A stretch of DNA of 50,113 bases from a virus. The notes beneath the pieces were generated by a model that saw nothing but the letters and a program-made list of their open reading frames with translations, made no database searches and had not been told where the DNA came from. The stretch lies in the IMG/VR virus record IMGVR_UViG_3300024999_000018, positions 1 to 50,113 of that record; one strand, written 5' to 3'. Made by a program: the position numbers and the translations under genes. Position 1 is the stretch's first letter; each line of letters starts with the position of its first letter. Of the stretch, positions 27,317 to 33,965 are shown piece by piece.

Positions 27317-27712
27317 CTAGGCTTCATACACCTTACGATTAAACCTCTTCGATCCTTTCTTAAGCATATGCAGCCTAATGACCAAGGTCACCTGACGTGC
27401 TACCCAGGGCCATAGCCCCTTCCTGATTACTGTATCATAGTAGAATTGGTCAGCCTTAGGCTGTTCCACATCTGGCAATCTCTCACTATTTATGAGGTCA
27501 CAGATGATGTCATGACCACAACTCGCCTCTATTGTTGAAGTGAAGTTAGGAAAGGGTCCAGAGTTCCCATCCCACGCATAACCTTGGTAGATCTCGAGTT
27601 TGCCAGAAGGATAGAGATGGAAGAACTTATCTGATATGTCGTAGCCGTAGATTGTTGTCTGGACAAAGAAGTCCTCAGCCACGACTCTATCATACCCAAT
27701 CCAGTATTTCAC
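27317..27712 (-). CDS. DUF1353-like protein (131 aa)
   Basis: The segment YQGYAWDGNSGPFPNF, then EASCGHDIICDLIN and PKADQFYYDTVIRKG, follows the DUF1353 pattern (WDGxSxP, xxHDxLYxL, xADxxF). Proteins of this family are often found in phage lysis regions, where they may act on the cell wall; the biochemical role is not established. The stop overlaps none of the neighbours. The start overlaps the end of the 61-aa gene by 4 bp. Confidence 0.7.
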   Translation of the reverse strand: MKYWIGYDRVVAEDFFVQTTIYGYDISDKFFHLYPSGKLEIYQGYAWDGNSGPFPNFTSTIEASCGHDIICDLINSERLPDVEQPKADQFYYDTVIRKGLWPWVARQVTLVIRLHMLKKGSKRFNRKVYEA

Positions 27713-27894
27713 TTAGTACACACTTTGACACCTGTGGGGAGTTTCTTGAAGTGTTCGCAACCCTCTCCGGAACGACCATTAGAGTCAAAGGAGAAGCAAG
27801 GATTACTCATATCACAGTAGCGGTCCTTAACTTCATGAAGACCATTAGAGTCCTTGTCACTCATGTGTAGGCTGTCATCCGCTATGACTCTCAT
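27709..27894 (-). CDS. Small Cys-containing protein (61 aa)
   Basis: Four cysteines (YCDMSNPCF...GEGCEHFKKLPTGVKVC) suggest a metal-binding or disulfide-bonded mini-protein. It has GGAGAGGG before the ATG and a 4-bp overlap with the DUF1353-like gene. No family is recognised. Confidence 0.6.
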   Translation of the reverse strand: MRVIADDSLHMSDKDSNGLHEVKDRYCDMSNPCFSFDSNGRSGEGCEHFKKLPTGVKVCTK

Positions 27895-27910
27895 GACCCT
27901 CTCCTAAGAA

Positions 27911-28006
27911 TTAATCCTCACAGTCATCATTATCAGAGGGCCAGCCACAAACTGGGCAAAAGGGCCCTATGTACCTGTGACCACACATCTCACACACAAT
28001 GACCAT
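27911..28006 (-). CDS. 31-aa zinc-ribbon mini-protein
   Basis: MVIVCEMCGHRYIGPFCPVC: two CxxC pairs separated by 10 residues, then GWPSDNDDCED. The ATG at 28006 lies 8 bp after the stop of the lipoprotein gene; a longer in-frame start would overlap that gene by about 90 bp and add no similar residues. Single rubredoxin-like ribbons of this size are common in phages but have no assigned role. Confidence 0.55.
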   Translation of the reverse strand: MVIVCEMCGHRYIGPFCPVCGWPSDNDDCED

Positions 28007-28013
28007 CGCTGGA

Positions 28014-28778
28014 CTACTTATTGTAATAGAAAGTTGCAATCTTGGAGGAGTTACCATAAGGGGCATGAAGATAAACTCCACCATGATCAGTGCCAGTGTC
28101 AGCATCTCCTACACCATTCGGTCCGATACCAGGCTTAAATACAAATCCATCCTTCTCACGATAATTATGTGAGGTGTCTTTTACATAGACAGTATGACCG
28201 TTGGCGAAGACTACCTTGATGTTAGAACCAAAAGCTGGCCCCTTCTTATTGATTCGCCAAGCTTGGCGTCCTCCGTTACGAACACCATAAGATGTAAAGG
28301 ATTCCTTGGAGTTGTAATCTAAGGACTCACTCACACCTGGAGTAGGAACACTCACCTCGCCCGCATCTGTGACTGGATCCTCACTAAGAGGAGTGGGAGT
28401 AGGAGGTTTCACCTCTGGAGTAGTAGTTCCAGGGGCTGGAGTAGTAGGAAGATTCACTGGGACCGTGGACGCGGTGGGTGTCGAGGAGACTACTGAGTTA
28501 TCAGTGGTGGATGTAGCTGTGGGGAGGTACTTAGCAACAGAGTCCTTGATTCCCTCTAGAGCGGCCATCGCTCCTTGGGTAGCTGCACTACCAGAGGCAT
28601 CCTGAGTTGGGACCGTGGAATTGGTAAGTCCGGCGGCATCCGTCTTCATGGTCCCAGTCCCACCCTCGTTCACCTTCTGAGAGAACGCTATGTCGGTGAA
28701 ATTGATACTAGCCGAACACCCTCCGAAGAGAAAGGGCACTAATCCCACTGTCACCAGAGTAATAATTCGTAAATCCAT
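28014..28778 (-). CDS. Phage-encoded lipoprotein with Pro/Thr-rich stalk (254 aa)
   Basis: Residues 1-21 form a lipoprotein signal (MDLRIITLVTVGLVPFLFGGC) with Cys21 as lipidation site. Residues 35-155 are a Ser/Thr/Pro-rich stalk. The C-terminal 90 residues are a small domain (RQAWRINKKGPAFGSNIKVVFANGHTVYVKD...TDHGGVYLHAPYGNSSK). It could be a surface lipoprotein that blocks superinfection or a lysis-related outer-membrane component. Its place is between small terminase and the lysis cluster. The sequence does not decide between these roles. Confidence 0.7.
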   Translation of the reverse strand: MDLRIITLVTVGLVPFLFGGCSASINFTDIAFSQKVNEGGTGTMKTDAAGLTNSTVPTQDASGSAATQGAMAALEGIKDSVAKYLPTATSTTDNSVVSSTPTASTVPVNLPTTPAPGTTTPEVKPPTPTPLSEDPVTDAGEVSVPTPGVSESLDYNSKESFTSYGVRNGGRQAWRINKKGPAFGSNIKVVFANGHTVYVKDTSHNYREKDGFVFKPGIGPNGVGDADTGTDHGGVYLHAPYGNSSKIATFYYNK

Positions 28779-28862
28779 GGTAGATCCTCCATTCTGAAAT
28801 GGGGTCCTAATGGAAGCGGCCCTGAAGATTCACTTGCACATGCGTGGCGGTGGGGCCCGCTG

Positions 28863-28881
28863 ACATCACTGTATGTGATGA
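28863..28881. repeat. Inverted repeat after the small terminase stop
   Basis: CATCAC and GTGATG flank TGTAT, a 6-bp stem immediately downstream of the small terminase stop codon. It has no T-run on either side, so it is not a standard terminator; it could attenuate or process the late transcript. Confidence 0.4.
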
Positions 28882-28882
28882 G

Positions 28883-29485
28883 TTACTCGTTGAGTCCAGC
28901 TAGTTCTTGGGCCCTCTGCTTAATGCGATCCAAGTCTTCCATAGAGAGGTGGGCATGGACACCACGGGTGTCAACCCTCTGGATGGCCTTACCCATTTCC
29001 CTATCGAGGAGACCATTAGCCTCTTTGAGGATTACTGAGGCACTGGCTTCCTTACCCATTATAGCACCATTCTCGAGAACTTCCTTAATCCTCTGAATGG
29101 CCAATGGAGCAAGGTCTGCGATCTCCCTTGCAAGATCCACAGTTCCAGCATCACGGGCAGCCCGCATGATGGACAACTTATCCTTGACCACAGGAGAGTT
29201 CTTCACATTAGAGACTGTCTGAGGAGTACAGCCCATCGCCTCAGCGATGTCAGTGTTAGATTGACCCAGAACCAGCCGGCGCGCTATCTCATGATGATTG
29301 TCCCACATCTCGGAGATCTGCCATCCCTGCTTCTTATCTCCCTCAGCCTTCTTTCCACCATTACGACCTCCGTTACGGTGGCGGCCATCAACTCGAGAGG
29401 AATCAGTCCAGCGGGACTTCGGATAGGAGTATGTCTTAATCTCCCCTGAGGGAGTTGTGTATTCTGCTATTTGTAGATCTGTCAT
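28883..29485 (-). CDS. terS: Probable terminase small subunit (200 aa)
   Basis: It has an N-terminal helix-turn-helix (residues 64-95: EIARRLVLGQSNTDIAEAMGCTPQTVSNVKNSP) followed by a helical oligomerisation region (REIADLAPLAIQRIKEVLENGAIMGKEASASVILKEANGLLDR). This is the usual architecture of small terminases, which recognise the packaging site. It is the first gene of the late operon, 43 bp from the likely -10 of the minus promoter. A transcription factor is an alternative, but the C-terminal half favours terminase. Confidence 0.75.
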   Translation of the reverse strand: MTDLQIAEYTTPSGEIKTYSYPKSRWTDSSRVDGRHRNGGRNGGKKAEGDKKQGWQISEMWDNHHEIARRLVLGQSNTDIAEAMGCTPQTVSNVKNSPVVKDKLSIMRAARDAGTVDLAREIADLAPLAIQRIKEVLENGAIMGKEASASVILKEANGLLDREMGKAIQRVDTRGVHAHLSMEDLDRIKQRAQELAGLNE

Positions 29486-29527
29486 AAGGTGCCTCTGAAG
29501 TAAGGTAAAATTCCTGCCTATGTGGGA

Positions 29528-29556
29528 ATTGTACCAGACTGGTCTGGGGTTGTCAA
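29528..29556 (-). promoter_or_regulatory. Strong sigma70-type promoter of the late (minus) arm
   Basis: Minus strand: TTGACA (29556-29551), a 17-nt spacer, TACAAT (29533-29528). The spacer holds the inverted repeat CCAGAC-TG-GTCTGG (29534-29547), a likely repressor or activator site. The small terminase ATG is about 43 nt from the -10 box. It is the best candidate to drive the whole late arm. Confidence 0.75.
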
Positions 29557-29724
29557 TGAAGTAAATGGTATATTAGAGAGGACTAGGATCACCAATCCTA
29601 CCATTCGCAATGCTCATGTGAACCATACTCATGAAAGTGATCGTGGAAAGGATATCTGTCTGCTCGCTGTCGCTCGTTCCGCTCCTAATGAACACCTTAG
29701 TGTTCGGGCCCACCCAAATGATGG

Positions 29725-29754
29725 TTGCTATATTACATTATGGAATGTAGAAGA
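29725..29754 (+). repeat. Dispersed 30-bp palindrome, copy 8
   Basis: Plus arms TTGCTATATTACA and TGGAATGTAGAAG. First of two copies spaced 51 bp apart in the divergent control region; no gene start follows directly. Confidence 0.85.
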
Positions 29755-29775
29755 TTGCCCATAGGGCAAGAGTGA

Positions 29776-29805
29776 TTGCTATGTTACGAAATGGAACGTA
29801 GAAGA
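29776..29805 (+). repeat. Dispersed 30-bp palindrome, copy 9
   Basis: Plus arms TTGCTATGTTACG and TGGAACGTAGAAG. Both control-region copies share the variant right arm TGGAAyGTAGAAGAT. Confidence 0.85.
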
Positions 29806-29812
29806 TCACCAT

Positions 29813-29826
29813 GTACCAATTGGTAC
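29813..29826. promoter_or_regulatory. Perfect 14-bp palindrome, operator candidate
   Basis: GTACCAATTGGTAC is a perfect palindrome between the tandem repeats and the plus-strand promoter. Its half-site ATGTACCA recurs in the inverted arms of the origin-like region (30978-30990 and 31127-31139), so the same protein may bind both. Confidence 0.55.
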
Positions 29827-29929
29827 CATAATGAAATCTCCAACACAATGTAGGTAGGGGGTTCTAATGCGTCGCCCACTAGCTTTCCCCCATCGACCCG
29901 GCCTTCACATGGGATAGGATGCTGGCCGA

Positions 29930-29958
29930 TTGACAACCTGGTGGCAATGGTGTATAAT
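29930..29958 (+). promoter_or_regulatory. Consensus sigma70 promoter of the early (plus) arm
   Basis: TTGACA at 29930-29935, a 17-nt spacer, TATAAT at 29953-29958. The match is perfect to both consensus boxes and stands about 50 nt before the first early start codon. The stretch 29486-30006 otherwise holds no convincing gene. Confidence 0.85.
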
Positions 29959-30006
29959 GGAATCATGTGAAAGGGCCATGTGGCCAATGGACATCGGGAG
30001 AATATT

Positions 30007-30195
30007 ATGAAAGTACGTGAGCTGATCATTGAATTACAAAAGGTTAACCCGGAGCTTGATGTGGTGCTGAATGTGGACATATCGGAGCTGTGCCCGGAAT
30101 ATGATTCCGTAAATTATCGGCTGAAATATATTAGCATGGGATGGGAACCAAGCGGAGTTATCAGCTTGGAATCCGATGAAATTACAGGCTATTGA
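30007..30195 (+). CDS. First early gene, hypothetical protein (62 aa)
   Basis: MKVRELIIELQKVNPELDVVLNVD resembles small phage proteins of unknown role that start with a helix then a strand. The ATG at 30007 is about 49 nt downstream of the consensus -10 box; the leader has GGGAG 9 nt before it. It ends in SDEITGY. As the first gene after the strongest promoter it may be a host-takeover factor; that is inference. Confidence 0.65.
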   Translation: MKVRELIIELQKVNPELDVVLNVDISELCPEYDSVNYRLKYISMGWEPSGVISLESDEITGY

Positions 30196-30260
30196 GGATT
30201 ATTCGGGAATGGTCAATGAAGGCCATTCCCATCTATCAACCAACACCAATGGAGCATATC

Positions 30261-30662
30261 ATGGAAATGAAATTCAAGATTGCAATGAACAACGAGGAGA
30301 AATTGGCCGGTAATGTATTCGACGTCGTGGTCAATGTGGAGAAATGTGATGACGCTACCATGCTCAAATACGCTCTCAAAGCGTATACGGTGGAAATTCA
30401 ATCGCAGATTCGGAACAACTGGAGTGCATTCATCAAAGGGGAATATCCCCGGGAATTGACCATTGGCCAGGCTATGTTCGCTAAACGTGTAGCCAAGGTC
30501 ATGACCATTGAGGAACAGAAGAAAGCCGTGGCGGCCGATATGAATAAGCTGAGTGAGACTGAACGCCTGGATGCTCTGGTCATGGGTGGATTCATCACGC
30601 AAGAAATGTATGATAGTTTGATCGAGGCAGCTGTGGCTAAAGAAGAGGCCGAACAAGGATAA
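30261..30662 (+). CDS. Hypothetical early protein (133 aa)
   Basis: Begins MEMKFKIAMNNEEKLAGNVFDVVVNVEKCDDATMLKYALKAYTVEIQSQIRNNW and has a helical C-terminal half (EEQKKAVAADMNKLSETERLDALVMGGF). The ATG at 30261 has GGAG 6 nt upstream and is preferred over earlier TTG/ATG codons. No family is recognised; the GC-balanced, regular coding pattern supports a real gene. Confidence 0.7.
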   Translation: MEMKFKIAMNNEEKLAGNVFDVVVNVEKCDDATMLKYALKAYTVEIQSQIRNNWSAFIKGEYPRELTIGQAMFAKRVAKVMTIEEQKKAVAADMNKLSETERLDALVMGGFITQEMYDSLIEAAVAKEEAEQG

Positions 30663-30704
30663 CATCGGTCAAGCTCATGATGGGAGTGGCCTCGAAAGGA
30701 GCCA

Positions 30705-30734
30705 TTCCTACATTACATTATGGAACATAGGAAC
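30705..30734 (+). repeat. Dispersed 30-bp palindrome, copy 10
   Basis: Plus arms TTCCTACATTACA and TGGAACATAGGAA. The ATG of a 38-aa gene follows 21 nt later, with AAGGAG between. Confidence 0.9.
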
Positions 30735-30755
30735 CATTCAATAAGGAGAATCATC

Positions 30756-30872
30756 ATGAAACATTGGATAGTGTATAGGATTATGGAAAGGCAGGCATCT
30801 ATTGAGGTCGGCCACTACTATGAATTCTCCAAACGTATCCAATTCCTATATTGGACATATATGGAGTATTAG
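30756..30872 (+). CDS. 38-aa small early protein
   Basis: Starts MKHWIVYRIMERQASIEVGH and is rich in aromatic residues. AAGGAG lies 7 nt before the ATG and a dispersed palindrome precedes it, the same leader layout as at larger genes here. The function is unknown. Confidence 0.5.
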   Translation: MKHWIVYRIMERQASIEVGHYYEFSKRIQFLYWTYMEY

Positions 30873-30884
30873 CAAGGGTCACAC

Positions 30885-31230
30885 AGTGACCATTTGTCAT
30901 GCATGTCATATTGTCATGCAATGCATGGGGTTGATGTATGTCATGCACCGCATGAACCCGGTCTGTGTGCGAAATTGCAATGGTACATTTGTCTTCAGTT
31001 ATATATACATATCTAATTAAAAGATAATATATAAGTAATTAACAATATGTATATATAGAAATTCTATTACATATATAACTAACAATCAATATATACTTAA
31101 CTACTTATATATAAATGAGAGAAGAGAAATGTACCATTGGAATATGGACAATGAGCGTACACACGGGGTCCATGACATGCATGACTTACATGCAAGGCGT
31201 CACAACCATGTCATCCATGACAATGGGCAT
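30885..31230. other. Putative replication origin: AT-rich core in nested inverted repeats
   Basis: This gene-free stretch has a core of about 136 bp (30991-31126) that is almost all A/T. It is flanked by CAATGGTACATTT (30978-30990) and its exact inverse AAATGTACCATTG (31127-31139). Outside these are GTCATGCATGTCAT (30896-30909) and its inverse ATGACATGCATGAC (31172-31185), and an outer pair around CCATTTGTCATG / CATGACAATGG. Additional GTCATGCA-type iterons occur on both sides. Iterons, dyad symmetry and an AT-rich melting region are the standard parts of a replication origin. A partition or recombination site is an alternative. Confidence 0.6.
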
Positions 31231-31272
31231 CTACAATGCCCCCAAGTCAAGATAATATAATATGGTTAGATA

Positions 31273-31301
31273 TTGACAATGCATTATGGGTGTGTTAAAA
31301 T
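31273..31301 (+). promoter_or_regulatory. Sigma70-type promoter downstream of the origin-like region
   Basis: TTGACA at 31273-31278, a 17-nt spacer, TAAAAT at 31296-31301. It lies 42 nt before the ATG at 31343 and would drive the next early gene block. Confidence 0.7.
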
Positions 31302-31342
31302 AATGGGACAATCAGACAGAACCTTAACTTACTGGAGGGCCT

Positions 31343-31588
31343 ATGACTAGGAAGTATGTCAAGAAGGGTTTCATCATGTATGAGTTGTATGAGAAGGGTA
31401 AACTCGTAGCAGAGATTGCTGTAGATCCTCCTGACATCGTATGGTTTCACTACGTACAGGGCCGTAGCACTATGCCCAAAAGCTGGTTTAGAATGGCTAG
31501 TATGGCAGATGCCTTTGAGATGCTGAAGATATTCCAGGGCAAGTGTCCCAAATTATCTCAACCATTAGGAGAATCACATGAAAACTAA
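31343..31588 (+). CDS. Hypothetical early protein (81 aa)
   Basis: MTRKYVKKGFIMYELYEKGKLVAEIAVDPPDIVWFHYVQGRSTMPKSWFRM: a small alpha/beta protein of unknown family. GGAGGG lies 5 nt before the ATG and a clear promoter lies upstream. The stop overlaps the next start by 11 bp. Confidence 0.7.
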   Translation: MTRKYVKKGFIMYELYEKGKLVAEIAVDPPDIVWFHYVQGRSTMPKSWFRMASMADAFEMLKIFQGKCPKLSQPLGESHEN

Positions 31589-31784
31589 TTCTCGTTCCTC
31601 TCAAAAGAATACCTTCACACCCTTATCTACAATGTCCACAGAAGCTGTGTGCCTAGGAGTCTTGTGGAGCCTTGGGGCTGCAGCAGTCGTGTGCCTCCTC
31701 ATTTACTTTGGTAGTCATGCTGCCCACGAAGTATTTGCACCACTCATTGAGGCACTATCACCAGAGTTACCTAAGGATTTGTAG
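31578..31784 (+). CDS. Small single-TM protein (68 aa)
   Basis: One membrane segment at residues 23-44 (AVCLGVLWSLGAAAVVCLLIYFG) follows a polar Ser/Thr-rich N-terminus; the C-terminus is amphipathic. GGAG is 6-7 nt before the ATG, within the end of the preceding gene. It is an early membrane protein; exclusion or host-modifying roles are possible but unproven. Confidence 0.6.
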   Translation: MKTNSRSSQKNTFTPLSTMSTEAVCLGVLWSLGAAAVVCLLIYFGSHAAHEVFAPLIEALSPELPKDL

Positions 31785-31801
31785 GATTGCATATAGCAAT
31801 C
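31785..31801 (+). repeat. Mini-palindrome, possible reduced form of the dispersed element
   Basis: GATTGC and GCAATC around ATATA, directly after a stop codon. The outer arm sequence equals the ends of the full 30-bp element, whose middle would be missing. Confidence 0.5.
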
Positions 31802-31847
31802 ACCTTCATCCTATCCTCCCATTCAACATTACCTAATGGAGATTACC

Positions 31848-32105
31848 ATGAATCCTAAATTGCAACAGTTTGCTAGAGATCAACTCAAGGAAGGTCTTGC
31901 AAAGCTTCCTCCAAGTTATCAGAGAATATTCAAGTTAATGTATGGTAGAGGAAATCCAGATAATTTAACCTCTCTAATTCCTACCATGAGAACTGTGGAA
32001 GAAACTGAAGCAATGGATGTAAATGATGTAGTGGATGAAATACCTGATAACAAACTAAACTGGGCTATGCAGCAAGTTGATAATTCATTGAAGAAATTAT
32101 CGTAG
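31848..32105 (+). CDS. Hypothetical early protein (85 aa)
   Basis: MNPKLQQFARDQLKEGLAKLPPSYQRIFKLMYGRGNPDNL then a C-terminal helical part. It resembles small all-helical phage proteins without a named family. ATG at 31848 has GGAG 7 nt upstream, better than the 4-codon longer start. AT-rich. Confidence 0.65.
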   Translation: MNPKLQQFARDQLKEGLAKLPPSYQRIFKLMYGRGNPDNLTSLIPTMRTVEETEAMDVNDVVDEIPDNKLNWAMQQVDNSLKKLS

Positions 32106-32121
32106 GATTGCTTAAGCAATC
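32106..32121 (+). repeat. Mini-palindrome GATTGC-TTAA-GCAATC
   Basis: A perfect 16-bp palindrome immediately after a stop codon, with the same outer arms as the 30-bp element. It occupies the same place relative to its gene as the mini-palindrome at 31785. Confidence 0.5.
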
Positions 32122-32153
32122 ACCCAAGTGCTGACCTGTTCAGCAATGCTGAT

Positions 32154-32183
32154 TTGCTACATTGCATTATGTAATATAGCAAA
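32154..32183 (+). repeat. Dispersed 30-bp palindrome, copy 11
   Basis: Plus arms TTGCTACATTGCA and TGTAATATAGCAA. The next ATG is 83 nt downstream, so this copy lies further from its gene than most. Confidence 0.88.
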
Positions 32184-32265
32184 TGGCCCAAGGTCCACCG
32201 TCCCACAGGGCAGACCAAAGGTCTGAATCCCTACACTTATCAACCCTTGTTATGGAGCTACTGCT

Positions 32266-32487
32266 ATGAAGTCACAAGAAATCCGTTACATCGAAGCCAC
32301 TACTCGTGCTATTCACTCTCTCAATTCTTACAAGAAGGCTGGGTACATTAAGATGGTCCAATCTTCTCGATCTACTGATCCTGAGGAAATCATTCCAGAG
32401 ATGAAACATTCTCTTGGTATTCGTAAGAATGATGTCTCTCATAATTGGGCACTGAGAGAATTTATCTCCAACTGTATTCAGAGGTAA
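32266..32487 (+). CDS. Hypothetical early protein (73 aa)
   Basis: A small basic helical protein (KSQEIRYIEATTRAIHSLNSYKKAGYIKMV...). Start ATG at 32266 has GGAG about 11 nt upstream. The function is unknown. Confidence 0.55.
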   Translation: MKSQEIRYIEATTRAIHSLNSYKKAGYIKMVQSSRSTDPEEIIPEMKHSLGIRKNDVSHNWALREFISNCIQR

Positions 32488-32489
32488 TT

Positions 32490-33017
32490 ATGTCTAAATT
32501 AGACCAAGTCCACACACGCAAGGCCACCCTTGCCATCTCCACCCGTGCTGACATGAGGCACCTGGCGACATTAGTCGCATTTTGGCGTGGGGCAGGGGAA
32601 TCACCTCGCTCAATCAGTGAGTTAGCCAGGCTCTCCCTCGAATCCTTTGCAGAGATGTTAGTAACTAGCCATATGGTAGACTTCATAGACAGTCAGGAGG
32701 CTGCCTCAGAACTCCTGGCCACAACTGGCCTCATGACCCAAGGTGTCCAGAGGACTAATGTCCTCAAGGCCCTGGCCAAAGAAGGCAAACTTAACCCTAA
32801 TTCTCTCCAGACATTCTTAGATCCTGTAGAGAAGATCAAACTTCACTCAAGGGGGAGAAAGGATGCTGCCGTAGGAAATGATTCACCCGAATTGTTACAG
32901 GCCCAAGCCCTCCTCAATGAACGCCTACTTAAGGAACTCGGAGGGAGGATTGAAGATGAAACAAGTAGGACGCAGGGGATGTTCGAAGCACTTGGAGAAG
33001 TACCTCCTATTGAATAA
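32490..33017 (+). CDS. Hypothetical protein, possible DNA-binding (175 aa)
   Basis: The segment ATLAISTRADMRHLATLVAFWRGAGESPRSISELARLSLESFAEML has a strand-helix-helix look similar to ribbon-helix-helix DNA-binding proteins, followed by helical regions. I use the ATG at 32490 with AGAGG 5 nt upstream; an earlier in-frame start would overlap the previous gene. GC-richer codons than its neighbours. DNA binding is a guess from the N-terminal pattern. Confidence 0.65.
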   Translation: MSKLDQVHTRKATLAISTRADMRHLATLVAFWRGAGESPRSISELARLSLESFAEMLVTSHMVDFIDSQEAASELLATTGLMTQGVQRTNVLKALAKEGKLNPNSLQTFLDPVEKIKLHSRGRKDAAVGNDSPELLQAQALLNERLLKELGGRIEDETSRTQGMFEALGEVPPIE

Positions 33018-33031
33018 CTATAGAGCCTACT

Positions 33032-33367
33032 ATGAACAGAATCCACGTAAAAGATATAGTCATCGGACAAACATACTATGCTGTATGTATTGGTAGTATA
33101 TCAACAATAAGATTTACGGCAATCTATATCCCTAAAGCCTCAATATATAATATTGCTAGGGAATGGATATGGGACTGTTACTTGTCCGATATAGGTATTG
33201 AATATGAGAATGAATCTTACGTAAACAATCTCAATCGGGTATTTGAAACGGAAGAAGAGGCTAGAAATTGGATAAATACTGAAAGATACCAGCAAGAATT
33301 AAGTGACCACTGGGATTCTGTAAATGCATATAACCTCAACAAATGGAGATGGAGAAATGAGCTCTGA
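33032..33367 (+). CDS. Hypothetical early protein (111 aa)
   Basis: MNRIHVKDIVIGQTYYAVCIGSISTIRFTAIYIPK begins like small SH3-like or KOW-like phage proteins of unknown role; the end is helical with many aromatic residues and FETEEEARNWINTER. AT-rich. It overlaps the next gene by 11 bp. Confidence 0.65.
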   Translation: MNRIHVKDIVIGQTYYAVCIGSISTIRFTAIYIPKASIYNIAREWIWDCYLSDIGIEYENESYVNNLNRVFETEEEARNWINTERYQQELSDHWDSVNAYNLNKWRWRNEL

Positions 33368-33575
33368 ACCTCAGCACGTTAGTGCTCCACTGCAGGCCCT
33401 ACAAGAAGATCTCGCCCGCCAACTCTTCGGCATCCCTCTATCCAGGGCTAAGGAAATCGGAGTGTGCATTAATTGTAAGAAGTTAGCAGGGCCTAGGTGC
33501 TACTCTCCTGCCGGCCGAAAAGAGTACTCCATCTCAGGACTGTGTGAACTGTGTTTTGATGAAATAACTGGATAA
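33357..33575 (+). CDS. Zinc-ribbon protein (72 aa)
   Basis: Cysteines in CINCKKLAGPRC and CELCFDE form a CxxC...CxxC zinc ribbon, after a short helix (LQEDLARQLFGIPLSRAKEIGV). The ATG at 33357 has GGAG 4-5 nt upstream and overlaps the previous gene; a longer in-frame start has no ribosome site. It may modulate transcription or bind nucleic acid; this is unproven. Confidence 0.65.
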   Translation: MSSEPQHVSAPLQALQEDLARQLFGIPLSRAKEIGVCINCKKLAGPRCYSPAGRKEYSISGLCELCFDEITG

Positions 33576-33591
33576 CCAGAGGAGACTTACC

Positions 33592-33897
33592 ATGTTTGAG
33601 GATAAAATCATAACTTACATTGCAGCAGATGGAACTAAATACAAGGGTCGTGTAGTAGCTTGTGTCAAAGACATTGGAATAACCATTGTAGATGCTAGCA
33701 ATCCCTCTGAGTATCTTCACTGTCTTAAGATGAAAAACTCTCCTAATTTCATTAAAGGTAAAGGTGAAATCACAGAGACTAGAAGACTCTTCACCTTATA
33801 CCGTAAAGGTATAATTAAGGGAGTTATGGATGCTAGAACAATCTCTAGAAGTTCTGGAGGATATCCTAGTCATAGTACCTGCGCCTTCGGAGTATAA
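33592..33897 (+). CDS. Hypothetical early protein (101 aa)
   Basis: An N-terminal strand-rich part (IITYIAADGTKYKGRVVACVKDIGITIVDASN) resembles an SH3/Sm-like small domain. AGGAG stands about 12 nt before the ATG. No family is recognised. Confidence 0.65.
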   Translation: MFEDKIITYIAADGTKYKGRVVACVKDIGITIVDASNPSEYLHCLKMKNSPNFIKGKGEITETRRLFTLYRKGIIKGVMDARTISRSSGGYPSHSTCAFGV

Positions 33898-33965
33898 CAA
33901 CTGGTAGCCCTAATGGGTTGGAACACTTAAGAACACACGCTGCCAGCGGCAGCACTGGAGATCAA

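Noticed and set aside
29522-29764. 80-aa plus-strand open frame in the control region
   Set aside because: It begins with a weak start, has no ribosome site and runs through the promoter spacer dyad and one palindrome; it is better explained as regulatory DNA.
29486-30006. Lysogeny control region with integrase/repressor
   Set aside because: No integrase, Cro/CI-like repressor or attachment core was found in the window; the operator-like dyads alone do not show a temperate life style.
30873-31020. 72-aa plus-strand open frame (30802-31020)
   Set aside because: It overlaps the iteron region, has low-complexity His/Met-rich translation caused by the ATGCATG repeats and lacks a ribosome site.
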